Of a DNA stretch of 64,000 nucleotides, positions 34,287-44,471 are shown in pieces. The translations under genes were made by a program, and so were the position numbers. The notes beneath the pieces were generated by a model. That model did not search any database. It had not been told where the DNA came from and saw only the letters and a program-made list of their open reading frames with translations. The stretch's first letter is position 1, and the number at the start of each line of letters is the position of its first letter. The DNA is taken from contig DCXL01000004.1 of NCBI GenBank assembly GCA_002328415.1, positions 353,650 through 417,649 of the forward strand, read 5' to 3'. Source of the stretch: Micavibrio sp. UBA2137. GTDB taxonomy: Bacteria; Pseudomonadota; Alphaproteobacteria; Micavibrionales; Micavibrionaceae.

Positions 34287-37200
34287 CTAAAGTTCACGAA
34301 TATCAGCAATACCATTGAGGCGGTAAAGGCTGGACCGAATATCGGGTGTAAAGGGATACCCACCTGCCAATTTAACACGCACAATACGGTTCTTATCTAT
34401 CTCAAACTCAAGACTATAACTGGTATTGACTGCACTATCGGCTTCCTCGGCAAGCATATCTTTGAGCGCCTTGATGGCCTCAACATTATCAACAACAAGA
34501 CGAATTTCAGCCATCTTATCACTTAGATTTTCATCTAACTTCTCAATGGATTTAATCGTAAAGCGCGGCTCGTCTTCTTTCTGCTCAATATCAACGGTAA
34601 GCAGCAATTTCTCTCCTGCTTCAAGAAGCGGCTGTGCCTCAGCTAGCGTATCTGAAAAACACATCCCCTCCCACACACCAGAGGAATCAGAAAATTGAAG
34701 GAAGGCATATTTGTTGCCTGATTTCTGTGAGACCCGCACTTGCTTCTTCAGCAAAACACCCGCCATTTTTTCCCGCGTTGAGGATTTATCAAGCAGAATT
34801 TCATGTACTTCGGTCAGATTACGAATGCGCAAACGCTTAAACTGTTCGGACTTGGTATCCAAAGGGTGCGCAGAGAGGAAAAAGCCAACCGCCTCAAATT
34901 CATATTGGAGCAATTCTAGTGGGTCCCATTCAGGCACATCAACCAAATCAGGTAACCCCAATCCCATATCCCCCGCATCATCACCAAAGAGGCTGTTTTG
35001 ACCCGAGGCGCGTTCATCAGCAAGAGAGTTCGCATAAGATAATAGCCGCTCAGAAGAGGCATACATGACTGCGCGCGAGGGATGCAGACTGGAAAACGCA
35101 CCCGCCGCTGCCATGCGTTCAAACTGACGTTTGTTCATCGTTTTGGAATCCATGCGCTTCATGAAATCCTGTAAATCTTTGTAAGCGCCTTTTTCAATCC
35201 TTTCCTCGACAAGGCTAGTCATAGCCCCCTCACCCACACCCTTAAGGGCAGCAAGCGCGTAGCGCACAGCATCGCCCTCAACCGAAAAAACTGCACGTGA
35301 ATTGCACACATCAGGCAAAAGAAGCGGTACTTCCATACGGTCCAGCTCTTGTTTGAACACAGCCAGCTTATCTGTATTCCCCTTATCAAGGGTCATGGAC
35401 GCCGCCATAAACTCAACAGGATAATTAGCCTTCAGCCATGCTGTCTGATAGGCAATAAGGGCATAAGCCGCGGCATGCGACTTGTTAAAACCATAGCCTG
35501 CAAACTTTTCAATCTGGGTAAAAATTTCAGCAGACTGGCTTTCAGGCACATCATGCAGCTTCTTTGCACCTTTTTTAAATTCCTGCTTTTGCGCCTCCAT
35601 CTCGGAGAGGATTTTTTTACCCATCGCACGTCTGAGCAAATCCGCATTTCCAAGAGAATATCCTGCCAAAATTTGCGCGGCCTGCATCACCTGCTCCTGA
35701 TACACCATAATCCCATAGGTTTCCTCCAACAGTGGCTGGAGAAGCGGATGCATGTAATCAGGGTCTTCCTTACCCAGCTTCACAGAAATATATTTGGGAA
35801 TATTATCCATCGGGCCTGGACGATAAAGCGAGACAAGCGCAATAATATCTTCAAAGCGGTTCAGGCGCATCTTACGCAAAACATCACGCATACCTGAACT
35901 TTCAAGCTGGAAAACGCCAACTGAATGACCTGTCGCAAGCAGCTCATAGGTTTTCTTATCATCCAGTCCAATCTGGAGCATATCCTTTTCAGGGCCGCCC
36001 TCTTTTTCCTGAATAAGCTCAAGGGCCTTTTTAATGACAGTTAGCGTTTTCAAGCCCAAGAAGTCGAACTTGACCAAACCGGCGGGCTCTACATATTTCA
36101 TGTTAAACTGCGTAACAGGCATTGTTGAGCGCGGGTCACGATAAAGGGGAATAAGCTCGTGCAAGGGCCTATCCCCAATCACAAGACCCGCCGCATGCGT
36201 TGAGGCGTGGCGATAAAGCCCCTCAAGCTGCAACGCAATCGTAATCAGCTTGTCAGTCGTATCATCCTTATAGCGTTCGGCACGTAAATCAGGGTCTTGC
36301 TCAAGCGCCTCCTCCAATGTTGTTGGATTGGCTGGATTATTTGGGATCATCTTGGCAATGCGGTCAACCACAGGATAGGGAATTTGCAGGACGCGACCAA
36401 CATCGCGCACAACCGCACGCGCCTGTAATTTACCAAAGGTGATAATTTGGGCAACACGGTCAAAACCATAGCGTTCTTGCACGTAACGGATAACCTCATC
36501 TCGGCGCTCCTGACAGAAATCAATATCAAAGTCAGGCATGGACACACGTTCTGGGTTTAAGAAACGCTCGAAAAGCAGGTTAAATTCAAGCGGGTCAAGG
36601 TCCGTAATTTTAAGCGCCCACGCCACAACAGACCCTGCACCAGAACCACGCCCAGGACCTACAGGAATATTCTGCTGCTTAGCCCATTTGATAAAGTCCG
36701 AAACAATCAGGAAGTAACCCGGAAAGCCCATTTCCTTAATAACGTTTAGCTCAAATTCCAAGCGCTCAAAGTACGGTTTAGCAATTTCAGCGCGTTTGGC
36801 ATCATCCATGCTCTCGCTAAAGACAAAATTATTCAAACGCCATTGCAATCCTTCCTTGGATTGGGCAACCAGCTCTTCCTCCTCATTACGCCCACTTTCG
36901 GTTTCAAAGGGCGGCAAAATGGGGTTAATAGGCTGCAGAAGATAAGCGCATCTACTCGCAATAAAGCACGTGTTCTCAATCGCTTCTGGAATATCCTTAA
37001 ACAATTCTCTCATCTCATCTTGAGATTTGAAATAATGCTCTTTGGTTTCTGTGCGACGATCTGTTTCATTGATATAACGACCGCCCGCAATGCAGAGCAA
37101 CGCATCATGAGCCTCATGCATCGTCTTTTTGCCAAAGAAACAATTATTAGTGGCCACAAGCGCAATATCATGTTTATAAGCCATTTCAATAAAAAATGGC

Positions 37201-37736
37201 TCGCACTTTTCCTCAGCCTCTAGCCCGTGTCTTTGCAATTCAATGTAAAGGCGATCTCCAAAAAGTGATTTTAGATGAAGAAGATATTTCTCCGCCTCTT
37301 CCAACTGCCCATGTAAAACACGTTGCCCAATAGGGCCAAGATGTGCGCCTGTTAAACAAATAAGCCCTGCGTTAAATTCCTGCAGCGCCTCTAATGAAAT
37401 AGCTGGATCGCTAGACCCATCACCTTCCATATGTGCATCTGATATCAGACGGCAGAGATTGCGATACCCCTGCTCATTCGTGGCAAGTAAGGCAATATGC
37501 CCATCATCTATAGTGGCCTGCGCACCAATGATAGGTTGAACACCCTCTTTGGCCGCCGCCACAGCAAACTCCATTGCCCCAAACATATTATTGGTATCAG
37601 TAACTGCAACAGCAGGCATGTCATTTTGTTTACACAGCTCAACCAGCTTTTTAACCTTGATTGCACCTTCTGCCAATGAATAGGCAGAATGCACGCGCAA
37701 ATGGATAAAAGGATTTTGGTTTGGGGTCTCGGGCAT
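34287..37736 (-). CDS. dnaE: DNA polymerase III subunit alpha
   Basis: Replicative C-family DNA polymerase. The 1149-residue protein has the PHP domain (about 8-280, FIHLRVHSAYSLAEGAIKVK at the start), the polymerase core with VGPGRGSGAGSVVAWAL, two catalytic aspartates in SMPDFDIDFCQERRDEVIRY (Asp402, Asp404) and the later LVKFDFLGLKTLTV, the GYGFNKSHAAAYALIAYQTA region, the helix-hairpin-helix area, and the OB-fold (about 985-1060). It is the standard DnaE1 type: no frameshift or missing domain. It lies downstream of lolD on the same strand. Confidence 0.98.
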   Translation of the reverse strand: MPETPNQNPFIHLRVHSAYSLAEGAIKVKKLVELCKQNDMPAVAVTDTNNMFGAMEFAVAAAKEGVQPIIGAQATIDDGHIALLATNEQGYRNLCRLISDAHMEGDGSSDPAISLEALQEFNAGLICLTGAHLGPIGQRVLHGQLEEAEKYLLHLKSLFGDRLYIELQRHGLEAEEKCEPFFIEMAYKHDIALVATNNCFFGKKTMHEAHDALLCIAGGRYINETDRRTETKEHYFKSQDEMRELFKDIPEAIENTCFIASRCAYLLQPINPILPPFETESGRNEEEELVAQSKEGLQWRLNNFVFSESMDDAKRAEIAKPYFERLEFELNVIKEMGFPGYFLIVSDFIKWAKQQNIPVGPGRGSGAGSVVAWALKITDLDPLEFNLLFERFLNPERVSMPDFDIDFCQERRDEVIRYVQERYGFDRVAQIITFGKLQARAVVRDVGRVLQIPYPVVDRIAKMIPNNPANPTTLEEALEQDPDLRAERYKDDTTDKLITIALQLEGLYRHASTHAAGLVIGDRPLHELIPLYRDPRSTMPVTQFNMKYVEPAGLVKFDFLGLKTLTVIKKALELIQEKEGGPEKDMLQIGLDDKKTYELLATGHSVGVFQLESSGMRDVLRKMRLNRFEDIIALVSLYRPGPMDNIPKYISVKLGKEDPDYMHPLLQPLLEETYGIMVYQEQVMQAAQILAGYSLGNADLLRRAMGKKILSEMEAQKQEFKKGAKKLHDVPESQSAEIFTQIEKFAGYGFNKSHAAAYALIAYQTAWLKANYPVEFMAASMTLDKGNTDKLAVFKQELDRMEVPLLLPDVCNSRAVFSVEGDAVRYALAALKGVGEGAMTSLVEERIEKGAYKDLQDFMKRMDSKTMNKRQFERMAAAGAFSSLHPSRAVMYASSERLLSYANSLADERASGQNSLFGDDAGDMGLGLPDLVDVPEWDPLELLQYEFEAVGFFLSAHPLDTKSEQFKRLRIRNLTEVHEILLDKSSTREKMAGVLLKKQVRVSQKSGNKYAFLQFSDSSGVWEGMCFSDTLAEAQPLLEAGEKLLLTVDIEQKEDEPRFTIKSIEKLDENLSDKMAEIRLVVDNVEAIKALKDMLAEEADSAVNTSYSLEFEIDKNRIVRVKLAGGYPFTPDIRSSLYRLNGIADIREL

Positions 37737-37810
37737 AATTTACTTTAGAAAAAACCACGGTGCATATGCAACTAACAATCATTGCAAAACCACGTTATCC
37801 CGAAGGTTTT

Positions 37811-38503
37811 TTATAGAGCGCGCAAACGGCCCTTCTCGACAATAAGGGTGCGGTCCATGCGCTTGGCGAGATCCATATTATGTGTGGCAATCAAAGCACT
37901 TGCGCCTGAAACGCGCGTGCGCTCAAGCAGAATGTCAAAAACCTTATCAGATGTTTCCGGATCAAGATTACCTGTTGGCTCATCTGCAATCAAAACTTTT
38001 GGGTCGTTTGCGAGTGCGCGCGCAATCGCCACACGCTGTTGCTCCCCACCCGACATCATGGACGGCCTGTGCGATGCACGCTCCTCAAGACCAAACCCCT
38101 TGAGCATTACAAGAGCCTTTTCTTCAGCGTTCTTTCGAGAGACCCCATTTATCATTTGTGGCAGCACGATGTTCTCAAGAGCTGAGAACTCAGGCTGCAG
38201 ATGATGAAACTGATAGACAAAGCCTGTCACTGTTCGACGCAGAATTGTACGCTTTTTATCGCTCAAGCTGCTGGCTAATTGCCCGCCCACATGCACTTCA
38301 CCTGAAGTCGGCGTGTCGAGCAACCCAAGCAAGTGCAATAATGTTGATTTCCCTGACCCACTTGGGCCAACAAGCGCAACAATCTCACCCTCCTGCAAAT
38401 CAAGCGATGCCTTATCCAGCACAGTCAGTTTGCTACCTCCTTGCATATAGGTTTTGGTAACATCACGTGCCGAAATTAGGATATCTTTATTGGCCTTAGC
38501 CAT
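37811..38503 (-). CDS. lolD: Lipoprotein-releasing system ATP-binding protein LolD
   Basis: ATPase of the LolCDE-type transporter that extracts lipoproteins from the inner membrane for transfer to LolA. The 230 residues have Walker A GPSGSGKST (46-54), the ABC signature MMSGGEQQRVAIARALAND, Walker B VLIADEPTGNLD and the switch His in ALIATHNMDLAKRM. It overlaps lolC by eight bases, so the two are translated together. Confidence 0.96.
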   Translation of the reverse strand: MAKANKDILISARDVTKTYMQGGSKLTVLDKASLDLQEGEIVALVGPSGSGKSTLLHLLGLLDTPTSGEVHVGGQLASSLSDKKRTILRRTVTGFVYQFHHLQPEFSALENIVLPQMINGVSRKNAEEKALVMLKGFGLEERASHRPSMMSGGEQQRVAIARALANDPKVLIADEPTGNLDPETSDKVFDILLERTRVSGASALIATHNMDLAKRMDRTLIVEKGRLRAL

Positions 38504-39740
38504 TGCGCAATGTCTCCACAGGATTAAGGCGTGCAGCCTTCCACGCAGGATAGAGCGTTGCCAGAATGGAAATCACAATCGCCATGATGGTCACAACAGT
38601 CACATCCTCCCATCTGATAATGGCAGGCAATTGAGAGAGGAAATAAATTTCATCAGGAAAAAGCTGTGTCCCGAGAACGGCTTGCAGCCATTGGCGAATA
38701 CCCTCGATATTATGTGCAAAGGTGACGCCAATAAGCGCGCCTACGCCCGTACCCAAAACACCGATACTCGCCCCTGTCAGGATAAAAATCTTGAGCATTG
38801 AGGTACTTGAAGCACCCATTGTGCGCATGATTGCAATATCGCCTGACTTGTCCTTCACAAGCATAATCATGGAGGAAATAATGTTAAAGGCCGCAACCAG
38901 AATTATGAGTGTGAGAATAAGGAACATCACATTGCGCTCAACTTCGAGTGCACTTACAAATGAACTATTGGCATCACGCCAATCATAAACAGTGGCACGA
39001 CCACGCACGGCTAGTTCCACTTTCGCCTTCACAGGCTCCAGGCGCGTAATGTCATCACCTAATATCTCAAGGAAGGTGACGCTGTTATCTGGATAGGAAA
39101 AGAATGTGCGTGCTGTCTCCAAAGGTATAAAAACAAAACCAGCATTATATTCGTACATCCCCACATCAAAAATTTGACCCACGGTAAATTTGGCAGAACG
39201 TGGAATAGTACCAAAGGGCGAAGCCTTCCCCTTTGGGGCCGTTAGATTAACTTCAGAACCAATAGAGAGCCCTAGTTTTTCAGCCAAAGTTTTTCCAACC
39301 GCAACCTGAAACCCTGAGAAATCATCGAAGCTGCCACTTAAAAGCCCATCACGCAGCACAGGTTTTTTGTCCAAATCAGATTGTGCAATCCCGCGAATAA
39401 TAACACCGCTGGCATTACCACTTTGTGTCAGAAGCGATTGCCCCTCAATAATTGGGGTAACTGATGTCACGTCATCAATCACCTCAATTTGATTTTGAAG
39501 TTCGGAATAACCCCGCAAAGGCTGGCCCGCAACAAAGGTTGTGATGTGGCCATTTAAGCCAATGATACGATCGAAAAGCTCAGCACGAAAGCCGTTCATA
39601 ACCGACATAACAATAATAAGCGTTGCAACACCCAGCATAATCCCTGCAAAAGAAAAGGCCGCAATCACGGACACAAATCCTTCGGACTTGCGTGAACGCA
39701 AATAGCGCGAGGCGACCAATCTTTCAAAGGGATTAAACAT
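38496..39740 (-). CDS. lolC: Lipoprotein-releasing system permease, LolC/LolE family
   Basis: Membrane subunit of the lipoprotein-releasing ABC transporter. The 414-residue protein starts with the family pattern FERLVASRYLRSRKSEGFVS followed by the first membrane segment, has a large periplasmic domain (about 50-265) and three C-terminal membrane segments with the FtsX-like IAIMRTMGASSTSMLKIFIL coupling region. As in most Alphaproteobacteria there is one such permease gene here, which probably forms a homodimer instead of a LolC/LolE pair. It lies between proS and lolD. Confidence 0.95.
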   Translation of the reverse strand: MFNPFERLVASRYLRSRKSEGFVSVIAAFSFAGIMLGVATLIIVMSVMNGFRAELFDRIIGLNGHITTFVAGQPLRGYSELQNQIEVIDDVTSVTPIIEGQSLLTQSGNASGVIIRGIAQSDLDKKPVLRDGLLSGSFDDFSGFQVAVGKTLAEKLGLSIGSEVNLTAPKGKASPFGTIPRSAKFTVGQIFDVGMYEYNAGFVFIPLETARTFFSYPDNSVTFLEILGDDITRLEPVKAKVELAVRGRATVYDWRDANSSFVSALEVERNVMFLILTLIILVAAFNIISSMIMLVKDKSGDIAIMRTMGASSTSMLKIFILTGASIGVLGTGVGALIGVTFAHNIEGIRQWLQAVLGTQLFPDEIYFLSQLPAIIRWEDVTVVTIMAIVISILATLYPAWKAARLNPVETLRNG

Positions 39741-39748
39741 GGAGTTAC

Positions 39749-41068
39749 CTATTTAGCCTCACCAGAAAGCATCTCGAGAATACTATCAAGTGTGACTTCT
39801 TTCTTTTCGCCAGTAGCACGTTTCTTAAGTTCTACGGTGCCTTGCTCCAAACCCTTTGGACCAATAACAACCTGCCAAGGAATACCGATCAAATCCATAT
39901 TGGCAAATTTGGTTCCACCGCGATCTTCGGTATCATCCAACAGAACCTCTAGGCCTGCTTTTTCAAGCTTTGTATAAAGGTCGTTACACGCCTCGGTACA
40001 GTCACGGTCTGACGGTTTCAGATTAATAATACCAACAGAAAACGGGGCAACGGCCTCTGGCCACTTAATGCCATCATCATCGTGGTTAGCCTCAATAATC
40101 GCACCAACAAGACGTGAGACACCAATACCGTATGAGCCCATTTCAACGGTGACCATATCACCATTTTGGTCCTGCACTTTGGCATTCATCGCCTCGGAAT
40201 ATTTCGTTCCAAAATTGAAAATATGACCAACCTCGATCCCGCGCGTATGAATAAGATTATCTGGCGCGTTATCAGGGTCATGCTTTTCATCAGTTGCCGC
40301 ATACATAGAGGTTAGTGCCTGATAGAAATTATCCAGCTTTGCACGGTTATTGTAATCAATGCCATCACCCGTTAAATCAGCATCCATCCATGCCTTATCA
40401 ACAAAGACGTCACTTTCCCCTGTTTCTGCAAGCACAATAAATTCGTGCGACATGTCACCGCCAATTGGACCTGTATCGGCCTTCATTGGAATGGCTTGGA
40501 TACCCATAGCGGCAAAGGTACGCAAATAAGCCAAATACATTTTCTGATAAGAATGAACAGCATCTGCCTTTGTCAGGTCAAAAGAATAATTATCCTTCAT
40601 CAAAAATTCACGACCACGCATTACACCAAAACGCGGACGAATTTCATCTCTAAATTTCCACTGAATGTGATAGAGATTTTGCGGCAAACTTTTGTAAGAC
40701 TTTATATGCGAGCGAAAGATATCTGTAATCATTTCCTCGTTTGTTGGGCCATACAGCATTTCACGGTCTGCACGGTCAGAAATACGTAACATCTCCTTAC
40801 CATAGGCATCATAGCGGCCGCTTTCCTTCCAAAGGTCAGCAGATTGAATAGTCGGCATGAGAATTTCATGCGCGCCAGAGGCATTTTGCTCCTTACGAAC
40901 AATCTCCTCAATCTTCTTCAATACACGAAGACCAAGCGGCAACCATACATAAATGCCAGAGCTTGTCTGTTTAATCATGCCTGCACGTAACATGAGGCGG
41001 TGCGAGGCAATCTCGGCCTCTTTAGGGTCTTCTTTAAGTGTTGGTAGATAATATTGTGATAAACGCAT
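39749..41068 (-). CDS. proS: Prolyl-tRNA synthetase (short alphaproteobacterial type)
   Basis: Class II synthetase that charges tRNA-Pro. At 439 residues it is the short form that lacks the INS editing domain, usual in Alphaproteobacteria. Visible motifs: HRLMLRAGMIKQTSSGIYVW, motif 1 area EILMPTIQSADLWKESGRYD, motif 2 NLYHIQWKFRDEIRPRFGVM (with RGREFLMKDNYSFD), motif 3 MGSYGIGVSRLVGAIIEAN, and the anticodon-binding domain (about 350-430). It is followed by lolC after eight bases. Confidence 0.97.
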   Translation of the reverse strand: MRLSQYYLPTLKEDPKEAEIASHRLMLRAGMIKQTSSGIYVWLPLGLRVLKKIEEIVRKEQNASGAHEILMPTIQSADLWKESGRYDAYGKEMLRISDRADREMLYGPTNEEMITDIFRSHIKSYKSLPQNLYHIQWKFRDEIRPRFGVMRGREFLMKDNYSFDLTKADAVHSYQKMYLAYLRTFAAMGIQAIPMKADTGPIGGDMSHEFIVLAETGESDVFVDKAWMDADLTGDGIDYNNRAKLDNFYQALTSMYAATDEKHDPDNAPDNLIHTRGIEVGHIFNFGTKYSEAMNAKVQDQNGDMVTVEMGSYGIGVSRLVGAIIEANHDDDGIKWPEAVAPFSVGIINLKPSDRDCTEACNDLYTKLEKAGLEVLLDDTEDRGGTKFANMDLIGIPWQVVIGPKGLEQGTVELKKRATGEKKEVTLDSILEMLSGEAK

Positions 41069-41089
41069 TGTGCGTCTCCTTTAAATTTT

Positions 41090-41713
41090 CTAATCGTTAA
41101 AACGAATTTCATTAAGTGTCTCCTGTCCCAAGCCACCCTCGATAAGAGGTGCTTCTATCTGGGCTTGCACAGGCTCACGAGTCTCTTTGTCTATATTGGA
41201 TTCAAATGCTACACCCTCAACGGGCGGAACGGCAGGTGCAACAGGGGCCGCAACGCTTGGTACCGCTACTTCATTTACAGTTTCAGTTGAAAACCTATTC
41301 CCTTGAGCATCCTCACCTTCACATAAAGCAACATATTGTTGGGTGATATCCTGCCCATTTAAAGTCACACGCGATTGTCCATCAAAGGCCAGCTCCCCAA
41401 ATGTCGCATTCAGCTCAAGCCCCCTCGTTGGCAAATTATAACGCTCGGCCAAATCAATTGTCAGTGGCACGGCAAAGGCCGTATTAATTTCAGATGAAGC
41501 ATTAATATCTGCAGGCACAACAGCGCGTCCATCGGCTGTACTTCCTGCTGTGTAATTAACGCCCTTGTCCTGCTGATAATCAGCCAGTCGATAACAATAT
41601 GTCGTTAGAACATTCTCTGATTGCGCAAAGGCGGGCACGCTGAACAGTGTTACAGCAGTCAAAAGCAAAACCCGTCTTGTGGCATATTCTAAGCGCAAAT
41701 TATCTATCCTCAT
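41090..41713 (-). CDS. Hypothetical secreted protein
   Basis: Unrecognised secreted protein of 207 residues with the ATG at 41713 (a TTG farther up at 41746 would add residues that spoil the signal peptide). A signal peptide (about 1-31) ends VPAFAQ-SE. The mature part has a two-part layout: a domain of about 110 residues with VPLTIDLAERYNLPTRGLEL and FDGQSRVTLNGQDITQQYVA plus three Cys/Tyr-rich points (TTYCYRLADYQ, LCEGED), then a Pro/Val/Ala-rich tail. The start overlaps the end of the DUF1467 gene by 14 bases; proS follows after 21. No function can be assigned. Confidence 0.7.
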   Translation of the reverse strand: MRIDNLRLEYATRRVLLLTAVTLFSVPAFAQSENVLTTYCYRLADYQQDKGVNYTAGSTADGRAVVPADINASSEINTAFAVPLTIDLAERYNLPTRGLELNATFGELAFDGQSRVTLNGQDITQQYVALCEGEDAQGNRFSTETVNEVAVPSVAAPVAPAVPPVEGVAFESNIDKETREPVQAQIEAPLIEGGLGQETLNEIRFND

Positions 41714-41963
41714 ATTGCATGACACGCGCGGCTTGATGAAAATCAATGACCTTTATCTGTATCAAGGCAAACACAATACCCCAAATTAAAACAGATATCA
41801 CCGCTGTTACTAAAAATTTTTTCGCAATACGCGGATTATCAGGCGCACTCTGTGCAGAACCTTTTTCATGAAGCATACGCGAGGCATTTCCCCACGGAAG
41901 AACACAGAACAAAACCGTCCAGAAAATCATGAGATAAACAATCACACCTGTGAAAACTGTCAT
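41700..41963 (-). CDS. DUF1467 family membrane protein
   Basis: Small protein of the DUF1467 family, common in Alphaproteobacteria and almost always between rnj and proS. The 87 residues have two membrane segments (about 3-23 and 48-68) and the family features WTVLFCVLPWG in the first and PRIAKKFLVTAVISVLIWG in the second. Function is unknown. It lies 12 bases after rnj. Confidence 0.85.
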   Translation of the reverse strand: MTVFTGVIVYLMIFWTVLFCVLPWGNASRMLHEKGSAQSAPDNPRIAKKFLVTAVISVLIWGIVFALIQIKVIDFHQAARVMQYEDR

Positions 41964-41975
41964 AGTTCGCGCTCC

Positions 41976-43658
41976 TTACGCTTCTCTTACAAGATGAATG
42001 ATTACCTTTGGTTTGAAGCCATAAATTTGTGCCAACAAACGGCGCACTTCAATACGAATAACTTCTGCGATTTGATGATCTTCTTCCAAGGCTTTCTTTT
42101 TTGCATTGCGCTTAATCACATATTCAACAGTATCAGACACTTCATCAAACAAGGCGGTTTCATCTTCGCTATCTTCCTCCTCAAGCCCAAGAGATGAGAA
42201 TTGGACATCTTCAACTCGGCTAGCTTGCCTATCTAGAATGGCTGTTACCATCGCAACACCTGTATATTGCAGCTTCCTACGCATGGCAATAACGGGGGAA
42301 TCCGCATCAACAACACGTGCAGGCTCAACGCCCAGAAAACCCGTTTCGACATGATCAATAATTTCAGGATTATTCGGATCAAGTCTAATCACCGCACCGT
42401 TTTTGGGAATAACCGAATGGGTAACGCCACATTCCTCGGCCAATCTTGCATGGGCACGTACCATCATGCTTTCCCCATGCACAGGCACAGCAATTTTTGG
42501 GCGCGCCCAAGACATCATCTCGCGCAATTCCTCACGGCAAGGATGACCAGAGACGTGAATAATATGCTCGGTTGATTTATCGGTAATGACCTTTACGCCC
42601 GACCCGATAAGCGCGTTCTTTATCTCGTTAATATCCTTTTCATTTCCAGGAATATCACGAGAGGAGAAAATGACCGTGTCACCCTTTTCCAAGTTAAGCC
42701 CACGGTAATCACCACGTGCAACACGGGAAAGTGCGGCTCGCGCCTCACCCTGCGACCCTGTCAAAATAACAACAAGGTTACTACGCGGTACAATGTTTAA
42801 ATCATCGAAATCGACAAAGTCCTGAATATCATCCAGAAACCCGCAAACCTTTGCCGCCCCTACCATATTTTGCAGGGAACGTCCGATAACAGCCACTGAA
42901 CGTCCATTTTTTTCCGCAGCGCGCGCGATTGACTTAATGCGCCCGATATTGGAAGAAAATGTCGTCACCGCAATCATCTTGTCTTGCTCGGCAAAGACAT
43001 GCGTTAGGCCTTCTTCTACTTCCTGTTCGGAAGGTGTGCGCCCTTCAACCATGGCATTGGTTGAATCCCCAATATAGGCAAGAACCCCCTCGCGCCCAAT
43101 GGCCTCAAAGCGTTTCTGTTCTGTCACCTCCCCCACCTGAGGGTCAGGGTCTAAATTCCAGTCACCCGTATGCAAGATTGTCCCCGCATCTGTGCGAATA
43201 ACGGTTGAGATATTTTCAGGAATAGAATGTGTAATCCCTAAAAACTCAAGCGTAAAGGGTTCAAGCGAAAGCGTTGCCTCTTTCGAAATCTGATGTAAGG
43301 GCATAGCCTTGGCTTCTGGGAAATCGCGCAATTTACGGCGCATAATCTCCATCGTAAAACCAGAGCCATAAACGGGACATTCCAAACGTGGCCATAAATA
43401 AGGAACAGCACCAATATGATCCTCGTGCCCATGTGTCACGACTAGACCAACAATATCATCCTTGTATTGCTCAATAAAATCTGGCTTGGGGAGAAGGATA
43501 TCAACCAAAGGCATGCGGTGATCAGCAAAACCAATCCCACAATCCATAATCAGAAATTTTCCCTTATAGGCATAAATATTGAAGTTACAGCCAAACTCCT
43601 CACTTCCTCCTAAGGGAATGAAATGGATGACATCGGGGTCAAGCTTTAACTTTTCCAC
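41976..43658 (-). CDS. rnj: Ribonuclease J
   Basis: Metallo-beta-lactamase/beta-CASP ribonuclease with 5'-3' exonuclease and endonuclease activity, which in Alphaproteobacteria works beside RNase E in rRNA and mRNA processing. The 560-residue protein has the zinc motif HGHEDH (76-81), the following GDWNLDPDPQVGE, the beta-CASP part with FSSNIGRIKSIARAAEKNGR, and HVSGHPCREELREM and AVPVHGESMM. Its start codon is directly preceded by the coaX stop, with no base between. Confidence 0.95.
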   Translation of the reverse strand: MEKLKLDPDVIHFIPLGGSEEFGCNFNIYAYKGKFLIMDCGIGFADHRMPLVDILLPKPDFIEQYKDDIVGLVVTHGHEDHIGAVPYLWPRLECPVYGSGFTMEIMRRKLRDFPEAKAMPLHQISKEATLSLEPFTLEFLGITHSIPENISTVIRTDAGTILHTGDWNLDPDPQVGEVTEQKRFEAIGREGVLAYIGDSTNAMVEGRTPSEQEVEEGLTHVFAEQDKMIAVTTFSSNIGRIKSIARAAEKNGRSVAVIGRSLQNMVGAAKVCGFLDDIQDFVDFDDLNIVPRSNLVVILTGSQGEARAALSRVARGDYRGLNLEKGDTVIFSSRDIPGNEKDINEIKNALIGSGVKVITDKSTEHIIHVSGHPCREELREMMSWARPKIAVPVHGESMMVRAHARLAEECGVTHSVIPKNGAVIRLDPNNPEIIDHVETGFLGVEPARVVDADSPVIAMRRKLQYTGVAMVTAILDRQASRVEDVQFSSLGLEEEDSEDETALFDEVSDTVEYVIKRNAKKKALEEDHQIAEVIRIEVRRLLAQIYGFKPKVIIHLVREA

Positions 43659-44450
43659 TTAACCCACCTTCTTCATTTTTTGCTTGGATAGATTTTTGTG
43701 AACAGCATAAAGCCCTTTAAGCGTCAGCATGTTATCAACGGCCTTAATAGCAGGAATACTCTGCGCAAATAACTTGGCAAGCCCACCTGTTGCCAAAACC
43801 CTCGGGCTTTCTTTCATTTCATCTGAGGTACGCTTAAGCAAACCTTCAATCATAGAGACGTAACCCCAATAAACACCCGCCTGCATAGCACCAACTGTAG
43901 TATCCCCAATCACCTTATCTGGCATCTGGATATCAATTTTGGGCAGCTTCGCCGCAGCATCATAAAGCGCCTTCATAGATAAATTGACACCTGGCGCAAT
44001 AGCGCCACCCATATAACGTCTGTCCTTTGAGATAACATCAAAGGTTGTGGCAGTTCCAAAATCAATAATCACAAGCGGAGTGTCATGCGCCTCCATCGCG
44101 GCAATTGAATTAACCAGCCTGTCTGCACCAACATCAGATGGCCTATCAACGGCAATCTCAATCATATTTGAAAGTTGTGCTGCTGTAACAAAAAGCGGAT
44201 TTACATTAAAATGCTTTTCACAAAGCTCGCGCAAATTGAAATCGGCACTTGGTATCACAGAGCTAATAATGACATCTGTAATGTCGGTAAATTTCAATTT
44301 ATGCATCTGAAAAAGTTGGTGTAACCATGAGGCATACTCATCCCCCGTTTTTACAGCATCAGTTTTACAGCGCCAGCTTTGAATAAAATCTGACCCATCA
44401 TGAACTGCAAACACGCAATTTGTATTTCCTGCATCTATTGCCAATAACAT
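43659..44450 (-). CDS. coaX: Type III pantothenate kinase
   Basis: First step of coenzyme A synthesis, phosphorylating pantothenate; the type III enzyme belongs to the ASKHA fold and is not inhibited by CoA. The 263 residues have the phosphate-1 motif LLAIDAGNTNCVFAV (Asp6), DVGADRLVNSIAA, the catalytic IDFGTATTFDVI and GGAIAPGVNLSMKAL. It lies between birA and rnj, the standard alphaproteobacterial order downstream of nuoN. Confidence 0.96.
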   Translation of the reverse strand: MLLAIDAGNTNCVFAVHDGSDFIQSWRCKTDAVKTGDEYASWLHQLFQMHKLKFTDITDVIISSVIPSADFNLRELCEKHFNVNPLFVTAAQLSNMIEIAVDRPSDVGADRLVNSIAAMEAHDTPLVIIDFGTATTFDVISKDRRYMGGAIAPGVNLSMKALYDAAAKLPKIDIQMPDKVIGDTTVGAMQAGVYWGYVSMIEGLLKRTSDEMKESPRVLATGGLAKLFAQSIPAIKAVDNMLTLKGLYAVHKNLSKQKMKKVG

Positions 44451-44471
44451 TCTATTTATCCTTCATGTTGC